The translations under genes and the position numbers were made by a program. Below are positions 1 to 9,272 of a DNA stretch of 64,000 nt, piece after piece. The stretch comes from Alistipes ihumii AP11 (GTDB lineage Bacteria > Bacteroidota > Bacteroidia > Bacteroidales > Rikenellaceae): contig NZ_CP102294.1 of the NCBI RefSeq assembly GCF_025144665.1, forward strand, positions 682,001 through 746,000, in the 5' to 3' direction. The notes below the pieces were generated by a model. The model saw nothing but the letters and a program-made list of their open reading frames with translations. It had not been told where the DNA came from and ran no database searches. Position 1 is the stretch's first letter; every line of letters starts with the position of its first letter.

Positions 1-733
1 CCATGCCGTCGCGGGCCTCGATATCGGAGGGATTCTCGACGGCCTTGGGCAGCCACTTGGCAATCATCTCGATGGCTTTGGTCTCGAACATATCGCTCAT
101 TTCCCATGCGCCCAGCGTAATCAGGCCCTCGATCGCGTGCGTCAGCGCATCCATGCCGGTCGATGCGGTCAGACCGCGCGGCATCGAAAGCATCAGCTCG
201 GGGTCGATGATCGCGAGCGTCGGGATGTCGTTCGGATCGACGCATACCATTTTTTTGACGTTCTCCTCGTCCGTAATCACGTAGTTGATCGTCACCTCGG
301 CAGCCGTGCCGGCCGTCGTCGGCAGCGCGATGACGGGAACCGACTTTTTCTTCGTATTGGCTACGCCCTCGAGCGACACCACGTCGGAGAACTCGGGGTT
401 GTTGATGATGATCCCGATCGCCTTCGAGGTATCCATCGACGAGCCGCCGCCGATCGCGATCATGAAATCGGCTCCGGCCGCCTGGAACGCGGCGATGCCG
501 GCCTTCACGTTCTTCACGGTAGGGTTCGGCTTCACTTCGTCGAAAATCTCGTAAGGAATGTTCGCATCCTTCAGCACGGCAATCACCTGATCGGCTACGC
601 CGAACTTGATCAGATCCTTGTCGGTCACGATCAGCGCCTTCTTGTAACCGCGCTTGGCAACCTCTTCCGCGATTACCTTTCTCGAGCCGGCTCCGAAATA
701 GGAGGTCTCGTTGAGAATCATTCTGTAAGCCAT
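1..733 (-). CDS. fucO: Lactaldehyde reductase / iron-containing alcohol dehydrogenase (5' part)
   Basis: Group III iron-dependent alcohol dehydrogenase. The FucO type interconverts L-lactaldehyde and 1,2-propanediol with NAD(H), the usual sink for lactaldehyde from L-fucose or L-rhamnose breakdown. The window holds the first 244 residues, starting MAYRMILNETSYFG; the gene runs off the left edge. The dinucleotide motif GGGSSMDTSKA and the following LPTTAGTAAEVT are clear, and the metal-binding histidines lie outside the window. A -7 box sits about 43 bp upstream of the ATG, so this gene probably has its own promoter. Other gene products in the window (aldolases, rhamnosidases, an isomerase) fit a 6-deoxyhexose role. 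The family is certain; the exact substrate is inferred, since butanol or propanediol dehydrogenases look alike. Confidence 0.88.
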   Translation of the reverse strand, partial: MAYRMILNETSYFGAGSRKVIAEEVAKRGYKKALIVTDKDLIKFGVADQVIAVLKDANIPYEIFDEVKPNPTVKNVKAGIAAFQAAGADFMIAIGGGSSMDTSKAIGIIINNPEFSDVVSLEGVANTKKKSVPVIALPTTAGTAAEVTINYVITDEENVKKMVCVDPNDIPTLAIIDPELMLSMPRGLTASTGMDALTHAIEGLITLGAWEMSDMFETKAIEMIAKWLPKAVENPSDIEARDGM

Positions 734-775
734 AACGATTATGTTTAGTTGATGTTTTAGATATTTTTCCGCGCA

Positions 776-783
776 CAAAAATA
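776..783 (-). promoter_or_regulatory. -7 box TATTTTTG upstream of fucO
   Basis: Minus-strand TATTTTTG matches the Bacteroidetes TAnnTTTG box and lies 43 bp before the fucO ATG. I see no matching -33 TTTG at 19-20 bp, so only half of the promoter is supported. Confidence 0.45.
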
Positions 784-1238
784 ACACATATATTCGCCAA
801 TCGGAAGATTTTTTTCAAGTCTTTCGACCCGAAAGCGAATTTCGGTGCTGCCGGAGCGACCGCAAGGCCGCAACCGGACCTGCCGGAGCCCTGTCCGATC
901 CGAAAAGGCTGGATACCGTGACCCGATCCATCCCGCGAACGCTCCGGGAACTTCCGTCGGAGCCCCGCCGCTCCCTGCCCCGGCCGAACGGAGCAAAACC
1001 GTCGGCGAAACAAGCCCGAGAGCGAATCGGTCCCGTTTCTCCCCTCCCGGTCCGGGAAGCGAAACCGGAAACGGACAAGACGCAAACACGGTACTCACTA
1101 TCCGGAACATGTCCGGCCTTCCTGTAGCCCGGACACGCGCGGACGGCATCGGACGACAAAGCGGTCGGCCCGAAGCCCGTACCGTCCGAAACCCGCACCG
1201 GGCCCCGGCAGGACAGACCGCAATCCATGAAAAAGAAG
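784..1238. other. GC-rich spacer without a recognised gene
   Basis: About 450 bases between the fucO promoter and the terminator of the rhamnosidase operon. Open frames exist on both strands, but they have arginine/proline-rich compositions typical of random GC-rich DNA, and none resembles a known protein. I see nothing else here. Confidence 0.6.
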
Positions 1239-1265
1239 CTCGCGGAACCTTCCCGGTTCCGCGAG
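1239..1265 (-). terminator. Rho-independent terminator of the GH106-like/GH78 operon
   Basis: An 11-bp perfect stem (CTCGCGGAACC with its complement) with a short loop, followed on the minus strand by a T-rich run (CTTCTTTTTC). It lies 27 bp past the stop codon of the rhamnosidase gene. Confidence 0.8.
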
Positions 1266-1292
1266 TCTTCCTCGCCGTTCATGCCCGAACGA

Positions 1293-4076
1293 CTACCGGA
1301 TCTCGAACGTATAGCTGCCGGACGGGAAGCGGTACAGCGGCGAACCGAGTCCTTGTCTGGCAACCGGATAGTCCGTCGGATCGAAAGCGCGGCCGTCGAC
1401 CGTGATGTTCTTGCCCTCGGGAAGCGCCACGAGGCCGGAAGCATTGGCAGGAATAACGATTTTCCACCGCAGCAAGCCGTCTTCGTTGCGCCAGCCGCTT
1501 TCGACGAGGCCGTAGGGCGTATCGAGCGTAGCCTCGGCCCAGCGAAGCTGGCCGGTCATCGTCGGCTCGAAGCGAATCACCTTGAATCCGGGTCCCGAAG
1601 CGTCGGGACGGATGCCGGCGATGTCCTCGTAGAACCAAGCGTCGTATCCGCCCTGCATCGGATGACTCAACGAACCGTAAACCATGTCGGAATGTGCGCT
1701 GTCAATGGGAAGAACTTCCCACAGCGTCGTAGCGTCGCCAGCGATCCACATCCACTCGAAGCTGTTCTCGCCCTTTTTCGTGAATACGCGCCAGGCCGCC
1801 TCCGGATTGCCGTATCGCGACAGAGCCTGTCCGATCCGCCCGAGACCGAAAATACCCGTATGGATGAATCCGTCGTACTTTTCGTCGATATTGCGCACGA
1901 TCGCATCGGACACGGCATGCTCGTCGCCGGCAGGCACAAGTCCCAGATCGAGCGCCATCGCATCGGCCGTCTGGCTGCCGAATGTCTTGTTCTTCCCGTC
2001 ATAGAATTCCGCAACGAAAGCGCGGCCGATCCGATCCCGCAAATCGGCGTAACGGGCCGAATCCTCGGTGTTTCCGAGCACCGCGGCAGCCTTGGCCACG
2101 ATCGAGGCGTCGAGGTAGTGGAAAGCCGTCGAGCTGAGCGGGATCGGACAATCGATCTTACCCGGCGGACACCAGTCGCCCAGGCCGTAAGGCACGATAT
2201 GGTTCTCGGTCAGAGCCTCGACATGATCGACCCATTGCTTCATCTCGCCGTAATATTTCCGAAGCGCATCCTCGTCATCGTAATAGAGGTACATATACCA
2301 CGGAAGCTGCACGACGGCCGTGCCCCAGTCGGGCGACGCAACGCCGCACAGGCGGCGGCCCGGCGAGATCATGAACGGAATGCCGGGCTGCTTATCGGCA
2401 AAATAGAACTGCGTGTTGTAGAGTTTCTGATGCAGCGTATTCTCCAAAAAGACGGAGGACGTCGAGCTGATGTCGGCCATGTACTTGGCCCAGAAATTAC
2501 CCATGTCGTAATTGAAGCTCTCGAACGGGAACACGGCATGCGCGTCGCCGAGCCAGCCGCAACGCTCGCGGTGGGGACAGTCGGTCGGCAAACCGTGCGT
2601 ATTGCTCAGCATCGTGCGCACGGCCATCTCGTGCAGACGGTTGATCTGCTGATCGGAACACTCGAAGCTGCCGCGCCGGGACACGTCGGTATGCACGACG
2701 ACCGCCCTGAGCCACGAGGTATCCGGCTGCGTCGCCGCGCCGGAAAGCTCCAAGTAGCGGAAGCCGTGATACGTGAAACGCGGAGTCCATGTCTCGCGCC
2801 CGGTCCCCTTGCAAACGTATTCGTCGGTCTGTACCACACCGGTAGCACCGACGCCGGTCGTCCGATAGTCGATCGCGCGGCGGTTGTCGTCGAGCCGCTC
2901 GCCCATGCGCATCCGAAGGCGGGTGCCCTGCGGCTGCTCGACGGTCAGCCGGGGTACGGCGGCCACGTTGACGCCGAAATCGAAAATCCAGTTGCCGGCG
3001 GAATCCTGCCACATGGCTACCGGAGCGATTTCCTGCTTGAGCCGGATCGGCTCCATGACCTGCGGAACCAAGCGCGCGGGAATCACGCCCTCGGCCGGAC
3101 GAACGCTCTTCCAATCTCCGGAAGGCGTTCCCGGCGAAGCCCAGCCGGCGATCTCGCGGTTCGCATCGTAAGACTCGCCGGCGTAGAGGTTCGCGCTCAG
3201 CACCGGTCCCGGAGCCCACGTCCACGTACTGTCGGTCGCCACGATCCGCTTCGAGCCGTCCTTGTAGGTAATCTCCATCTGCAACAGCAGCATCGGCTTG
3301 CCGTAACTCATGCCTGCGCTCCACACTTTGTCCTGATTGTACCAGCCGTCGCCGAGCATCACGCCGATGCAGTTATCCCCTTTTTCGAGCAGATCCGTCA
3401 CATCGAACGTGCTGTAAAACGCGTACTGCTCGTAATTGGTCTGAGCAGGGTCCAACACGCGGGTCTCGTCGACGAGCCGACCGTTCAGATAGAGATCGCC
3501 GCACCCGAGTCCCGACATATAGACAACGGCCCGCTCGGGCTTGGTCCCGGAATTCGACGCATCGAACTCCTTGCGCAGATACGGCATGGGGGAATTTTCG
3601 CCCCACTCGGAGGTGATCCACTCGGCCTGCCAGCGGTAGGCCGTATCGGGACCGACCGAAAAACGGGCCGGCTCGCTCCACGGAGTCACCTCGTCGGCCG
3701 CGTTCCAAACACGGACGCGCCACCAGTAGAGCTTGCCCGGCTCGAAAACGACCCCTTCGGGCACGATGTTCAGCTGACGATCGGACAACTGTTTCTCGGA
3801 ATTCCATACGTCGGCTCGGCCTTTTTCGAGCGACTTTTTGCTCGACGCGATCTCGACTTGCCAAGCCGTCTGCACGACATTCCGCGCATCGGAGGCGATA
3901 CGCCAGCTGAGCGACGCCTTATCCACTCCCTCGGGATCGATCAGGTTGCGGCAACGCAAGCCGACCGCCTCGGTCTCTTTCGCGAGCTTACCGCCGTCGG
4001 ACCGCTCCGTGCCGCAAGAAGCGGCGGCAAGAGCGACCGTAAGCAGCAGGCCGCTCGCAATACGGTTGATTTTCAT
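1293..4076 (-). CDS. Alpha-L-rhamnosidase, GH78, lipoprotein
   Basis: A 927-residue GH78 enzyme expected to release terminal L-rhamnose from plant or microbial glycans by inversion. The N terminus is a lipoprotein signal ending LAAASC (cysteine about 21), so the protein is probably anchored in the envelope. After a fibronectin-like N-terminal region and the jelly-roll rhamnosidase domains comes the (alpha/alpha)6 barrel. This carries the GH78 signature DCPHRERCGWLGD near residue 499 (general acid region) and WGTAVVQLPWYMYLYYDD, followed by a C-terminal beta domain. The length is normal for the family. The gene starts 30 bp after the GH106-like gene and is followed by a strong terminator, so it is the last gene of that operon. 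Specificity (rhamnogalacturonan, flavonoid or other rhamnoside) cannot be read from the sequence. Confidence 0.93.
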   Translation of the reverse strand: MKINRIASGLLLTVALAAASCGTERSDGGKLAKETEAVGLRCRNLIDPEGVDKASLSWRIASDARNVVQTAWQVEIASSKKSLEKGRADVWNSEKQLSDRQLNIVPEGVVFEPGKLYWWRVRVWNAADEVTPWSEPARFSVGPDTAYRWQAEWITSEWGENSPMPYLRKEFDASNSGTKPERAVVYMSGLGCGDLYLNGRLVDETRVLDPAQTNYEQYAFYSTFDVTDLLEKGDNCIGVMLGDGWYNQDKVWSAGMSYGKPMLLLQMEITYKDGSKRIVATDSTWTWAPGPVLSANLYAGESYDANREIAGWASPGTPSGDWKSVRPAEGVIPARLVPQVMEPIRLKQEIAPVAMWQDSAGNWIFDFGVNVAAVPRLTVEQPQGTRLRMRMGERLDDNRRAIDYRTTGVGATGVVQTDEYVCKGTGRETWTPRFTYHGFRYLELSGAATQPDTSWLRAVVVHTDVSRRGSFECSDQQINRLHEMAVRTMLSNTHGLPTDCPHRERCGWLGDAHAVFPFESFNYDMGNFWAKYMADISSTSSVFLENTLHQKLYNTQFYFADKQPGIPFMISPGRRLCGVASPDWGTAVVQLPWYMYLYYDDEDALRKYYGEMKQWVDHVEALTENHIVPYGLGDWCPPGKIDCPIPLSSTAFHYLDASIVAKAAAVLGNTEDSARYADLRDRIGRAFVAEFYDGKNKTFGSQTADAMALDLGLVPAGDEHAVSDAIVRNIDEKYDGFIHTGIFGLGRIGQALSRYGNPEAAWRVFTKKGENSFEWMWIAGDATTLWEVLPIDSAHSDMVYGSLSHPMQGGYDAWFYEDIAGIRPDASGPGFKVIRFEPTMTGQLRWAEATLDTPYGLVESGWRNEDGLLRWKIVIPANASGLVALPEGKNITVDGRAFDPTDYPVARQGLGSPLYRFPSGSYTFEIR

Positions 4077-4106
4077 AGCATTTATCGGTTTAGGTTAGAA
4101 TTGCAC

Positions 4107-6284
4107 TTATTTTATCCGGCGGACGATCATACCTTCGTAGGGCCCCAGCGTGAGCTCCGAGGAAGCCGCGAGAGGCCCGACCTCACCGTTCTGAGGGTTC
4201 CACAACTCGAGTTTCCGCGCCCCGGGAAAACTCAGCTTCACGCTTTGGGCCCGGTCCGTGTCGTTCGTGACGAAATAGACATCGCGGCCCCCGATCCGCT
4301 TATGAGCATAAAGAATATCCCTGTGAGGCGCAAAGACGATGTCGCGCGTAAGAATGCCTTCGAGCAGCGTATTCAGCCGTCCGGGCTCGAACTGCGGTTC
4401 GTAATAGACGGCCGGGCGAACAGGTCCCGCGCCGCCGGCGAGCTCGTTGAAGCGACGAACGATCCCTGCGGACGGAAATTCGTCCGGCGAATTCTTGGGC
4501 AGGGCGTTCAGTACGACGAGGCGTCCGCCGTCGAGGACGAATTCGGCGATCCGGTCCATAGCCTGCTGCGACAGCGTTTCGACCCCGGGCAGAATCAGCA
4601 CGTCCCAGCGCAGATCGCCGTGTACGAGCCAGCCGCCTTCGACCTCGGACTCCTCGACTCCCCGGGAATCGAGATAGGAAAATTCCCAGCCGTTGTCCAT
4701 CAGACAGTCGCTCACGCGGTCGAACAGCCGCGACAGCTGCTGCGCCTCGGGCGCGCCTCCGGCAATATCGTCCCAGCTCAGCAATCCGGACGGGAGCGGG
4801 CGGAATTTCGTCCACAGCGTCTCGATCGGATAATACACCGCGATGCGCGATGCGCGAACGCCGCCCGACAGCATCCCGACGACCCGGGCCACATACTCGT
4901 TGACAGCCGTGCGCCCGGCGGCATCCTCGTGCTGAAGCTGCAGATAGTTGTTGAAATCGGTCGCGCCGCCGAGAATCATCCGATTCAGCGTACCCTTGAC
5001 CTGCTGCGTGGGAGCCTCCTTGCCGCCGTGGAAAGGATAGTCGGAGATCGGACACGACTCGACCATCATGCGCGAGCGGCCCTCCAGCTCGGCAGCCGAC
5101 GAAGCCAGCCGCGACGAGTACAGGTAACGGCGCGTAAAGGCGGGAATTCCGGTCAGGTTGTCGATTCCCGGAATATCCATAGCCCGGTAGCACGCCATGA
5201 TGTCGCCGTAAAGCGGCACGTGGGCCATCATACACTCCTCGAGCAGCAGATGTCCGCCCGAGAGAAGCTTCTGCGTATGGCAATAGTCGCGTATCTGTCC
5301 GAAATAGTTGCGGGTCAGCAGATCGGTAACGACCCGGAAATAGCGATAGCGGAGCTTCTGCCCTTCCGGTCCCTCGTCCAGCATCAGCCTCAGCAGTCCG
5401 TCCTCCAGCGAGAGGCCGTACCGGCTGTGGAACTCCGCCGAGACATTCTCCTTCCAAGGATAGACGCCATAGCCGGGATTCTGATACGGCTGAGCCATCA
5501 GCGACGGCTCGTCGGTGAAGGTCGAGGTGAACAGTTCGCCCAAAGGCTCGTCGAACGCGGAGGCATAGCGGCGGTGCGTCGTCTCGATAAAACGCCGCGT
5601 CACGTCCTCGAGCAGCAGACTCGGATAGCGCGGGGCGTATCCTCCGCCCCGGTCGGTCCCGGCCTGATAGCCCTCGTACAGCGCCGAGCGGTTGATCTCG
5701 GCCACCGTCCAGCGGCCCTCGGGCGCAAGCCAGCGCAGGCGGCCGTCGCGGACAAAAGCAGACAGATCGAGCGAGCGGTCGTAGTCGAGACCGCACTCGG
5801 TCACAGGCAACGCCCGTACGAGCACTCTCTCGCCCGGCAAGGCCGCGAGGTCGAGCGTCGTTCCGCCCCGAACGGTCGTATCGCGGAACAGCAGGCCCTC
5901 GGCTTCCCACTCGGGATGTCCTTCGAGCACATAGGTATGGGCCATACCCGACGGATAGGAACGCTCGTCGTAGAGCCACAGATCGAGCCCTTGCTTCTTG
6001 GCGGCATGCACGAAGCGGTTGAAAACGGCCAGTTCGTCGTCGCTGCGCAGATAATCGTCCGGATTGACATTCGTGGCCATGCCCCGATAGCCGTTATCCA
6101 GAATCCATCGGATCATCGAATCCTGCGCGCGCTCCTCGCGCGGCATGCTGTGCCGGTTCACATTCATCCGGTAACGCAAGGAAGGGTTCCGGAACTCCTC
6201 GCGCAAGGCTTTCGGGCCCTGCGCGGCCGAGACGTTCGCGAGCAGAAGCGCGGACGCCAGCCACCATGGTTTCATCATTCGCAT
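4107..6284 (-). CDS. Putative glycoside hydrolase, GH106-like
   Basis: A 725-residue secreted protein. The N terminus (MMKPWWLASALLLANVSAAQ) is a Sec signal peptide. The TIM-barrel part resembles GH106-type rhamnosidase relatives: YDERSYPSGMA (acidic pair about D106/E107) and later VESCPISDYPFHGG. A C-terminal beta domain has VTNDTDRAQSVKLSF and LELWNPQNGEVGPL, as is common in that group. Classical GH106 proteins are longer, about 1000 residues, so a distinct subfamily is likely. The start overlaps the end of the upstream PH-domain gene by 10 bp; ATG codons at 6284, 6278 and 6275 are all possible, and 6278 gives the most natural signal peptide. Linkage to a GH78 gene 30 bp downstream supports action on a rhamnose-containing glycan. 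The substrate is inferred. Confidence 0.7.
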   Translation of the reverse strand: MRMMKPWWLASALLLANVSAAQGPKALREEFRNPSLRYRMNVNRHSMPREERAQDSMIRWILDNGYRGMATNVNPDDYLRSDDELAVFNRFVHAAKKQGLDLWLYDERSYPSGMAHTYVLEGHPEWEAEGLLFRDTTVRGGTTLDLAALPGERVLVRALPVTECGLDYDRSLDLSAFVRDGRLRWLAPEGRWTVAEINRSALYEGYQAGTDRGGGYAPRYPSLLLEDVTRRFIETTHRRYASAFDEPLGELFTSTFTDEPSLMAQPYQNPGYGVYPWKENVSAEFHSRYGLSLEDGLLRLMLDEGPEGQKLRYRYFRVVTDLLTRNYFGQIRDYCHTQKLLSGGHLLLEECMMAHVPLYGDIMACYRAMDIPGIDNLTGIPAFTRRYLYSSRLASSAAELEGRSRMMVESCPISDYPFHGGKEAPTQQVKGTLNRMILGGATDFNNYLQLQHEDAAGRTAVNEYVARVVGMLSGGVRASRIAVYYPIETLWTKFRPLPSGLLSWDDIAGGAPEAQQLSRLFDRVSDCLMDNGWEFSYLDSRGVEESEVEGGWLVHGDLRWDVLILPGVETLSQQAMDRIAEFVLDGGRLVVLNALPKNSPDEFPSAGIVRRFNELAGGAGPVRPAVYYEPQFEPGRLNTLLEGILTRDIVFAPHRDILYAHKRIGGRDVYFVTNDTDRAQSVKLSFPGARKLELWNPQNGEVGPLAASSELTLGPYEGMIVRRIK

Positions 6285-7018
6285 AAGCAGACCGAATCGT
6301 TTGAAGTTGTCTTATCGAGCATCTCGCTTATCCGTTCGTACGAGCGGACCGTTCGTTCCGCCTCGCCGAAATTCAAAACGACATACTGTCCCGATCGTTT
6401 TCGCATATAAACGTACGGGCCCTTGCCCGAGGTCAGCATCAGCTTCGCCGTACCGATACCTCTCAGCCGGAAATAGCCCTTGCGGATCGTTCCCGTACCG
6501 AGCCCGTCCGTCCGTTCCTCGACGAAAGGCAGCGTGTCGGCCAGACGGACGGAAAAAAGTTCGTTCCACGGAATCCGTTCCCCATAGGCCCCGCCGATCC
6601 GCAACCGGTCCGACGACAGACTCAGCGAAGGGTCCCGCAGGGAAAAAACGGCATACCCTGCCACGAGAACCGGCAGGCCGAACAGCAAAGCCCAAAGAAC
6701 CGGCACGACCGCCGTGGCGGAACTCCGCTGCGATTCGCCGGCCGAAATTCTTACCGCCGCGATCAGAGCGACCAGGGCGGGAGCGATCAGAAACAGCCAC
6801 GATGCCTCGCGCCATCCCTGCGCAAGCGTCAACGTTCCCCCGGCAGCCGTCACGAAGGCGGCGCCCAGAAAAGTCCGCAACACGACCCGTCGCGCTTTCC
6901 GCCCCGCACGCCCGGCATCCGACGACGAAACGCAGCACGAAGACATGCGCGGGTTTCTCCCGACGATAAGTCCCGAACCGGCCAAAAGACCGGCTACCAG
7001 CCATATAGCTGCAACCAT
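6275..7018 (-). CDS. Membrane protein with C-terminal PH-like domain (DUF3784-like)
   Basis: About 247 residues with a hydrophobic N-terminal helix (MVAAIWLVAGLLAGSGLIVG), further membrane helices in the middle and a soluble C-terminal domain of bacterial-PH type: a run containing RLRIGGAYGERIPWNEL, then a G-rich turn and VLNFGEAERT. Similar two-part proteins (DUF3784 plus bPH) are common in Bacteroidetes and have no fixed function. I chose the ATG at 7018 because AAGGAT lies about 7 bp before it. Upstream ATGs at 7042 and 7120 remain in frame. The 3' end overlaps the GH106-like start by 10 bp, which indicates translational coupling with the rhamnosidase operon. A role in that operon is not evident. 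Confidence 0.7.
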   Translation of the reverse strand: MVAAIWLVAGLLAGSGLIVGRNPRMSSCCVSSSDAGRAGRKARRVVLRTFLGAAFVTAAGGTLTLAQGWREASWLFLIAPALVALIAAVRISAGESQRSSATAVVPVLWALLFGLPVLVAGYAVFSLRDPSLSLSSDRLRIGGAYGERIPWNELFSVRLADTLPFVEERTDGLGTGTIRKGYFRLRGIGTAKLMLTSGKGPYVYMRKRSGQYVVLNFGEAERTVRSYERISEMLDKTTSNDSVCLCE

Positions 7019-7346
7019 TCCCGTATCCTTGTACAAACGCATTTCCGCGGCAGACATACTCGCCGGCAGACAACAATCGCCCCCCGAATATCGGATACGA
7101 CCGCGCCCCGACACGACCATCCCGACCCAAAGCCGAAAAAGGAAGTGCGAAATCCGTTACAAGATACGAAAAATAGACGGCATGACCAACGGAAAGGTGT
7201 ACGCGAAAAAAGATAAACGACGATTCGCGGACAAAACGGAACGAGGATTTCCGCCCCTCGCCTCGCAAAGCCACGTCCGAAAACCCGTCCGTCGGGTCTT
7301 TCTGACCGCAATCCGAGAACCAGACCGCGGGAAACGTTTCCGAAAA
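7019..7346. other. Spacer upstream of the PH-domain gene
   Basis: About 330 bases. The only regulatory candidate is weak: minus-strand TTGG about 19 bp before TATCTTGT, with the latter at 7159-7166. The open frames here do not resemble proteins. Confidence 0.4.
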
Positions 7347-7394
7347 AACAATAGCGGAGAGGATGTCCGGCCGGACATCCTCTCCGCTATTGTT
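7347..7394 (-). terminator. Terminator: 48-bp perfect palindrome
   Basis: Every base from 7347 to 7394 pairs with its mirror position, giving a stem of about 22 bp around a CCGG centre. On the minus strand the stem runs into TTTTTT. It lies about 80 bp past the stop of the phosphoethanolamine transferase and probably ends that operon. Confidence 0.85.
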
Positions 7395-7476
7395 CAACTC
7401 CTAACGGGCTTCCCGGCAAGAGCTCCTGCGCGACGTGCAAACGGACTCCGCATCTCCGCCGGAAAATAGTTTCCTA

Positions 7477-9210
7477 TCAGTACCGAATAGTCCGGACATG
7501 ATTCCGGTCATACTCGATACGATGTTTGTCGAGCATTTCGAAATCTTCCGGCTCGAGCCCCGAGTTGTAAAACTCGACCGCCTCGTTGTAATCGTTCAAA
7601 TACATCCGTCGCAGCACGGGGACGAAGCCCGCGCTCGTAAACGCCTGCGTCGAATCGACATAGGGGCTCCGCAAGGAAGCGATGTCGGCCAGATTATGGA
7701 ACACGGAGGCCGACGTGGCAGGCTTGCCGCAGTTCTCCCGCGCAGCCCGGTACTTTTCGGGGAACAGCTCGCGGTAACGGTCGGAAAACCATGCGAAGCT
7801 GGCCACATGAAGCTGATAGTAAGTCGGTGTGGGAGAGGCGTGCAAAAAGCGGTTCCGGTCGTCGTCCATCAGGTCCTCGCCATGATCGGAGCAGAAGAAA
7901 AGGGCCGTAACGGCATCCGTGCTGTCGAGTACGGAAATGACCTGATCGAGCACATAGTCGGTATAGCGGATGCTGTTGTCATAAGCGTTGCGCACCTTGT
8001 CCTTGGTCTCGCGGTTGACGGCCGACGCATCGTCGGGCGTGAAGAAGGCGAAATCCTTCGGATAGCGCTTGGTGTAATCCATATGCGAGCCGTACATGTG
8101 CAGCACGACGAACAGACTGCTGTCGGTCGAAGCGACGGCCTGCCGCAGAATCGGCAGCATGTCGCCATCGGGCCGGTTGTCGGTATAGAGCTGTCCTTCG
8201 CGCGGAGATATGTCCACCCGCCGGTCGGCCTCGGCGGAGAAATAGTCGATCAGCGAGCGGTTCGGAACCTGATTCGAAATATACAGCGTAGCGAATCCCG
8301 CCTCCTTGAACGCGGTGATGATGCTCTTTTGTTCGAATATGTCGTTGTAATTTTCAGCCGAAACGGACGAAAGAATCACGGGCACGCTCTTATGCGTCGC
8401 GTTGCACTGGGTCAGCATATCGCCGAACGGGACGACCCCGTCGCGGCGCTCGAGCATGGGCGTAGTCTGTCTCGGGTAGCCGAGCAGGCTCCACGACGGA
8501 GCCCGAGAAGCCTCGCCGACCACCATCACGTAGATTTCGCGGCCGTCCGGCACGCTGTCGCGCGTCACGCCGAAACGAAAATCGCGGGAAGTCTCGGGAT
8601 ATGCGTTGCTTTGCGCCCAACGGTCGAGCGAAAGACGGATATTATAGATCACGTTGACGGGAAAAATATGATAGCGGATGCCGAACCCCGGATGGCGGGC
8701 ATACGAGACGCCGGCCATTCCCCCGCCGAGAATCAATGCGGCAAGAGCTCCGAGCGCCGCCCGACGGCGGAACGGGACCGAAAGCCGGTCTCTAAGCAGC
8801 AGCGAGCGGACAGCCAGCACGATCAGCGGGACGTAGAGAACGATGACGAATACGATCGAGGGCCAGATGTTGCCCAGCAGCTCGCCGGCCTCGGAGGCGT
8901 TCGTCGTAAAGAGATTCGTGAACATGTCCACCGCGATGATCGACCCGCCGAACAGATACAGCAGCACGATCTGGAACGCGCCGAGAACCATCAGCGGAAA
9001 CGAACAGAGCATCAGCAGCCCGGGCCGCTTCAGCGCCACGGCGAGCAGCAGATAGACAGCTCCCGGCATCAGTAGCGAGGCGGTCACGGTCGTGAACGAA
9101 TAAGGCTCCGTAATAGCGAGCAGCACGTTGGGCAGCAGCATCACGACGACATACACGACGACGATCGCGCTCTGCCTGTTCCACCATTTGTGCAATTTAT
9201 CGAATGACAT
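7477..9210 (-). CDS. Phosphoethanolamine transferase (EptA/sulfatase superfamily)
   Basis: A 577-residue inner-membrane enzyme with five predicted N-terminal membrane helices (about residues 14-170) and a periplasmic alkaline-phosphatase-fold domain. Visible active-site pieces are GEASRAPSWSLLGYPR (metal ligand E233), CNATHKSVPVILSS with the probable nucleophile T272, and CSDHGEDL near the C-terminal metal site. The EptA family moves phosphoethanolamine from phosphatidylethanolamine to lipid A or other glycans, which reduces surface charge. The gene follows the BamA-like gene by 62 bp with a small hairpin between them. It is therefore probably part of an outer-membrane operon, ended by the palindromic terminator downstream. 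The acceptor molecule is not known. Confidence 0.87.
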   Translation of the reverse strand: MSFDKLHKWWNRQSAIVVVYVVVMLLPNVLLAITEPYSFTTVTASLLMPGAVYLLLAVALKRPGLLMLCSFPLMVLGAFQIVLLYLFGGSIIAVDMFTNLFTTNASEAGELLGNIWPSIVFVIVLYVPLIVLAVRSLLLRDRLSVPFRRRAALGALAALILGGGMAGVSYARHPGFGIRYHIFPVNVIYNIRLSLDRWAQSNAYPETSRDFRFGVTRDSVPDGREIYVMVVGEASRAPSWSLLGYPRQTTPMLERRDGVVPFGDMLTQCNATHKSVPVILSSVSAENYNDIFEQKSIITAFKEAGFATLYISNQVPNRSLIDYFSAEADRRVDISPREGQLYTDNRPDGDMLPILRQAVASTDSSLFVVLHMYGSHMDYTKRYPKDFAFFTPDDASAVNRETKDKVRNAYDNSIRYTDYVLDQVISVLDSTDAVTALFFCSDHGEDLMDDDRNRFLHASPTPTYYQLHVASFAWFSDRYRELFPEKYRAARENCGKPATSASVFHNLADIASLRSPYVDSTQAFTSAGFVPVLRRMYLNDYNEAVEFYNSGLEPEDFEMLDKHRIEYDRNHVRTIRY

Positions 9211-9246
9211 GGTTCAATTCCGTTTTGAGTCGAGGCATCCGGCAAC

Positions 9247-9266
9247 CTGCTGCCCGAAGGCAGCAG
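9247..9266 (-). terminator. Intercistronic hairpin after the BamA-like gene
   Basis: An 8-bp perfect stem CTGCTGCC/GGCAGCAG closing a TTCG tetraloop on the minus strand. No T-run follows, so it may stabilise mRNA or attenuate transcription rather than end it. Confidence 0.45.
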
Positions 9267-9272
9267 ACCGCC

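Noticed and set aside
1227-6410. A 1727-codon open frame on the plus strand
   Set aside because: It is antisense to two clear glycosidase genes with signal peptides; its composition is arginine/histidine-rich and lacks any protein motif.
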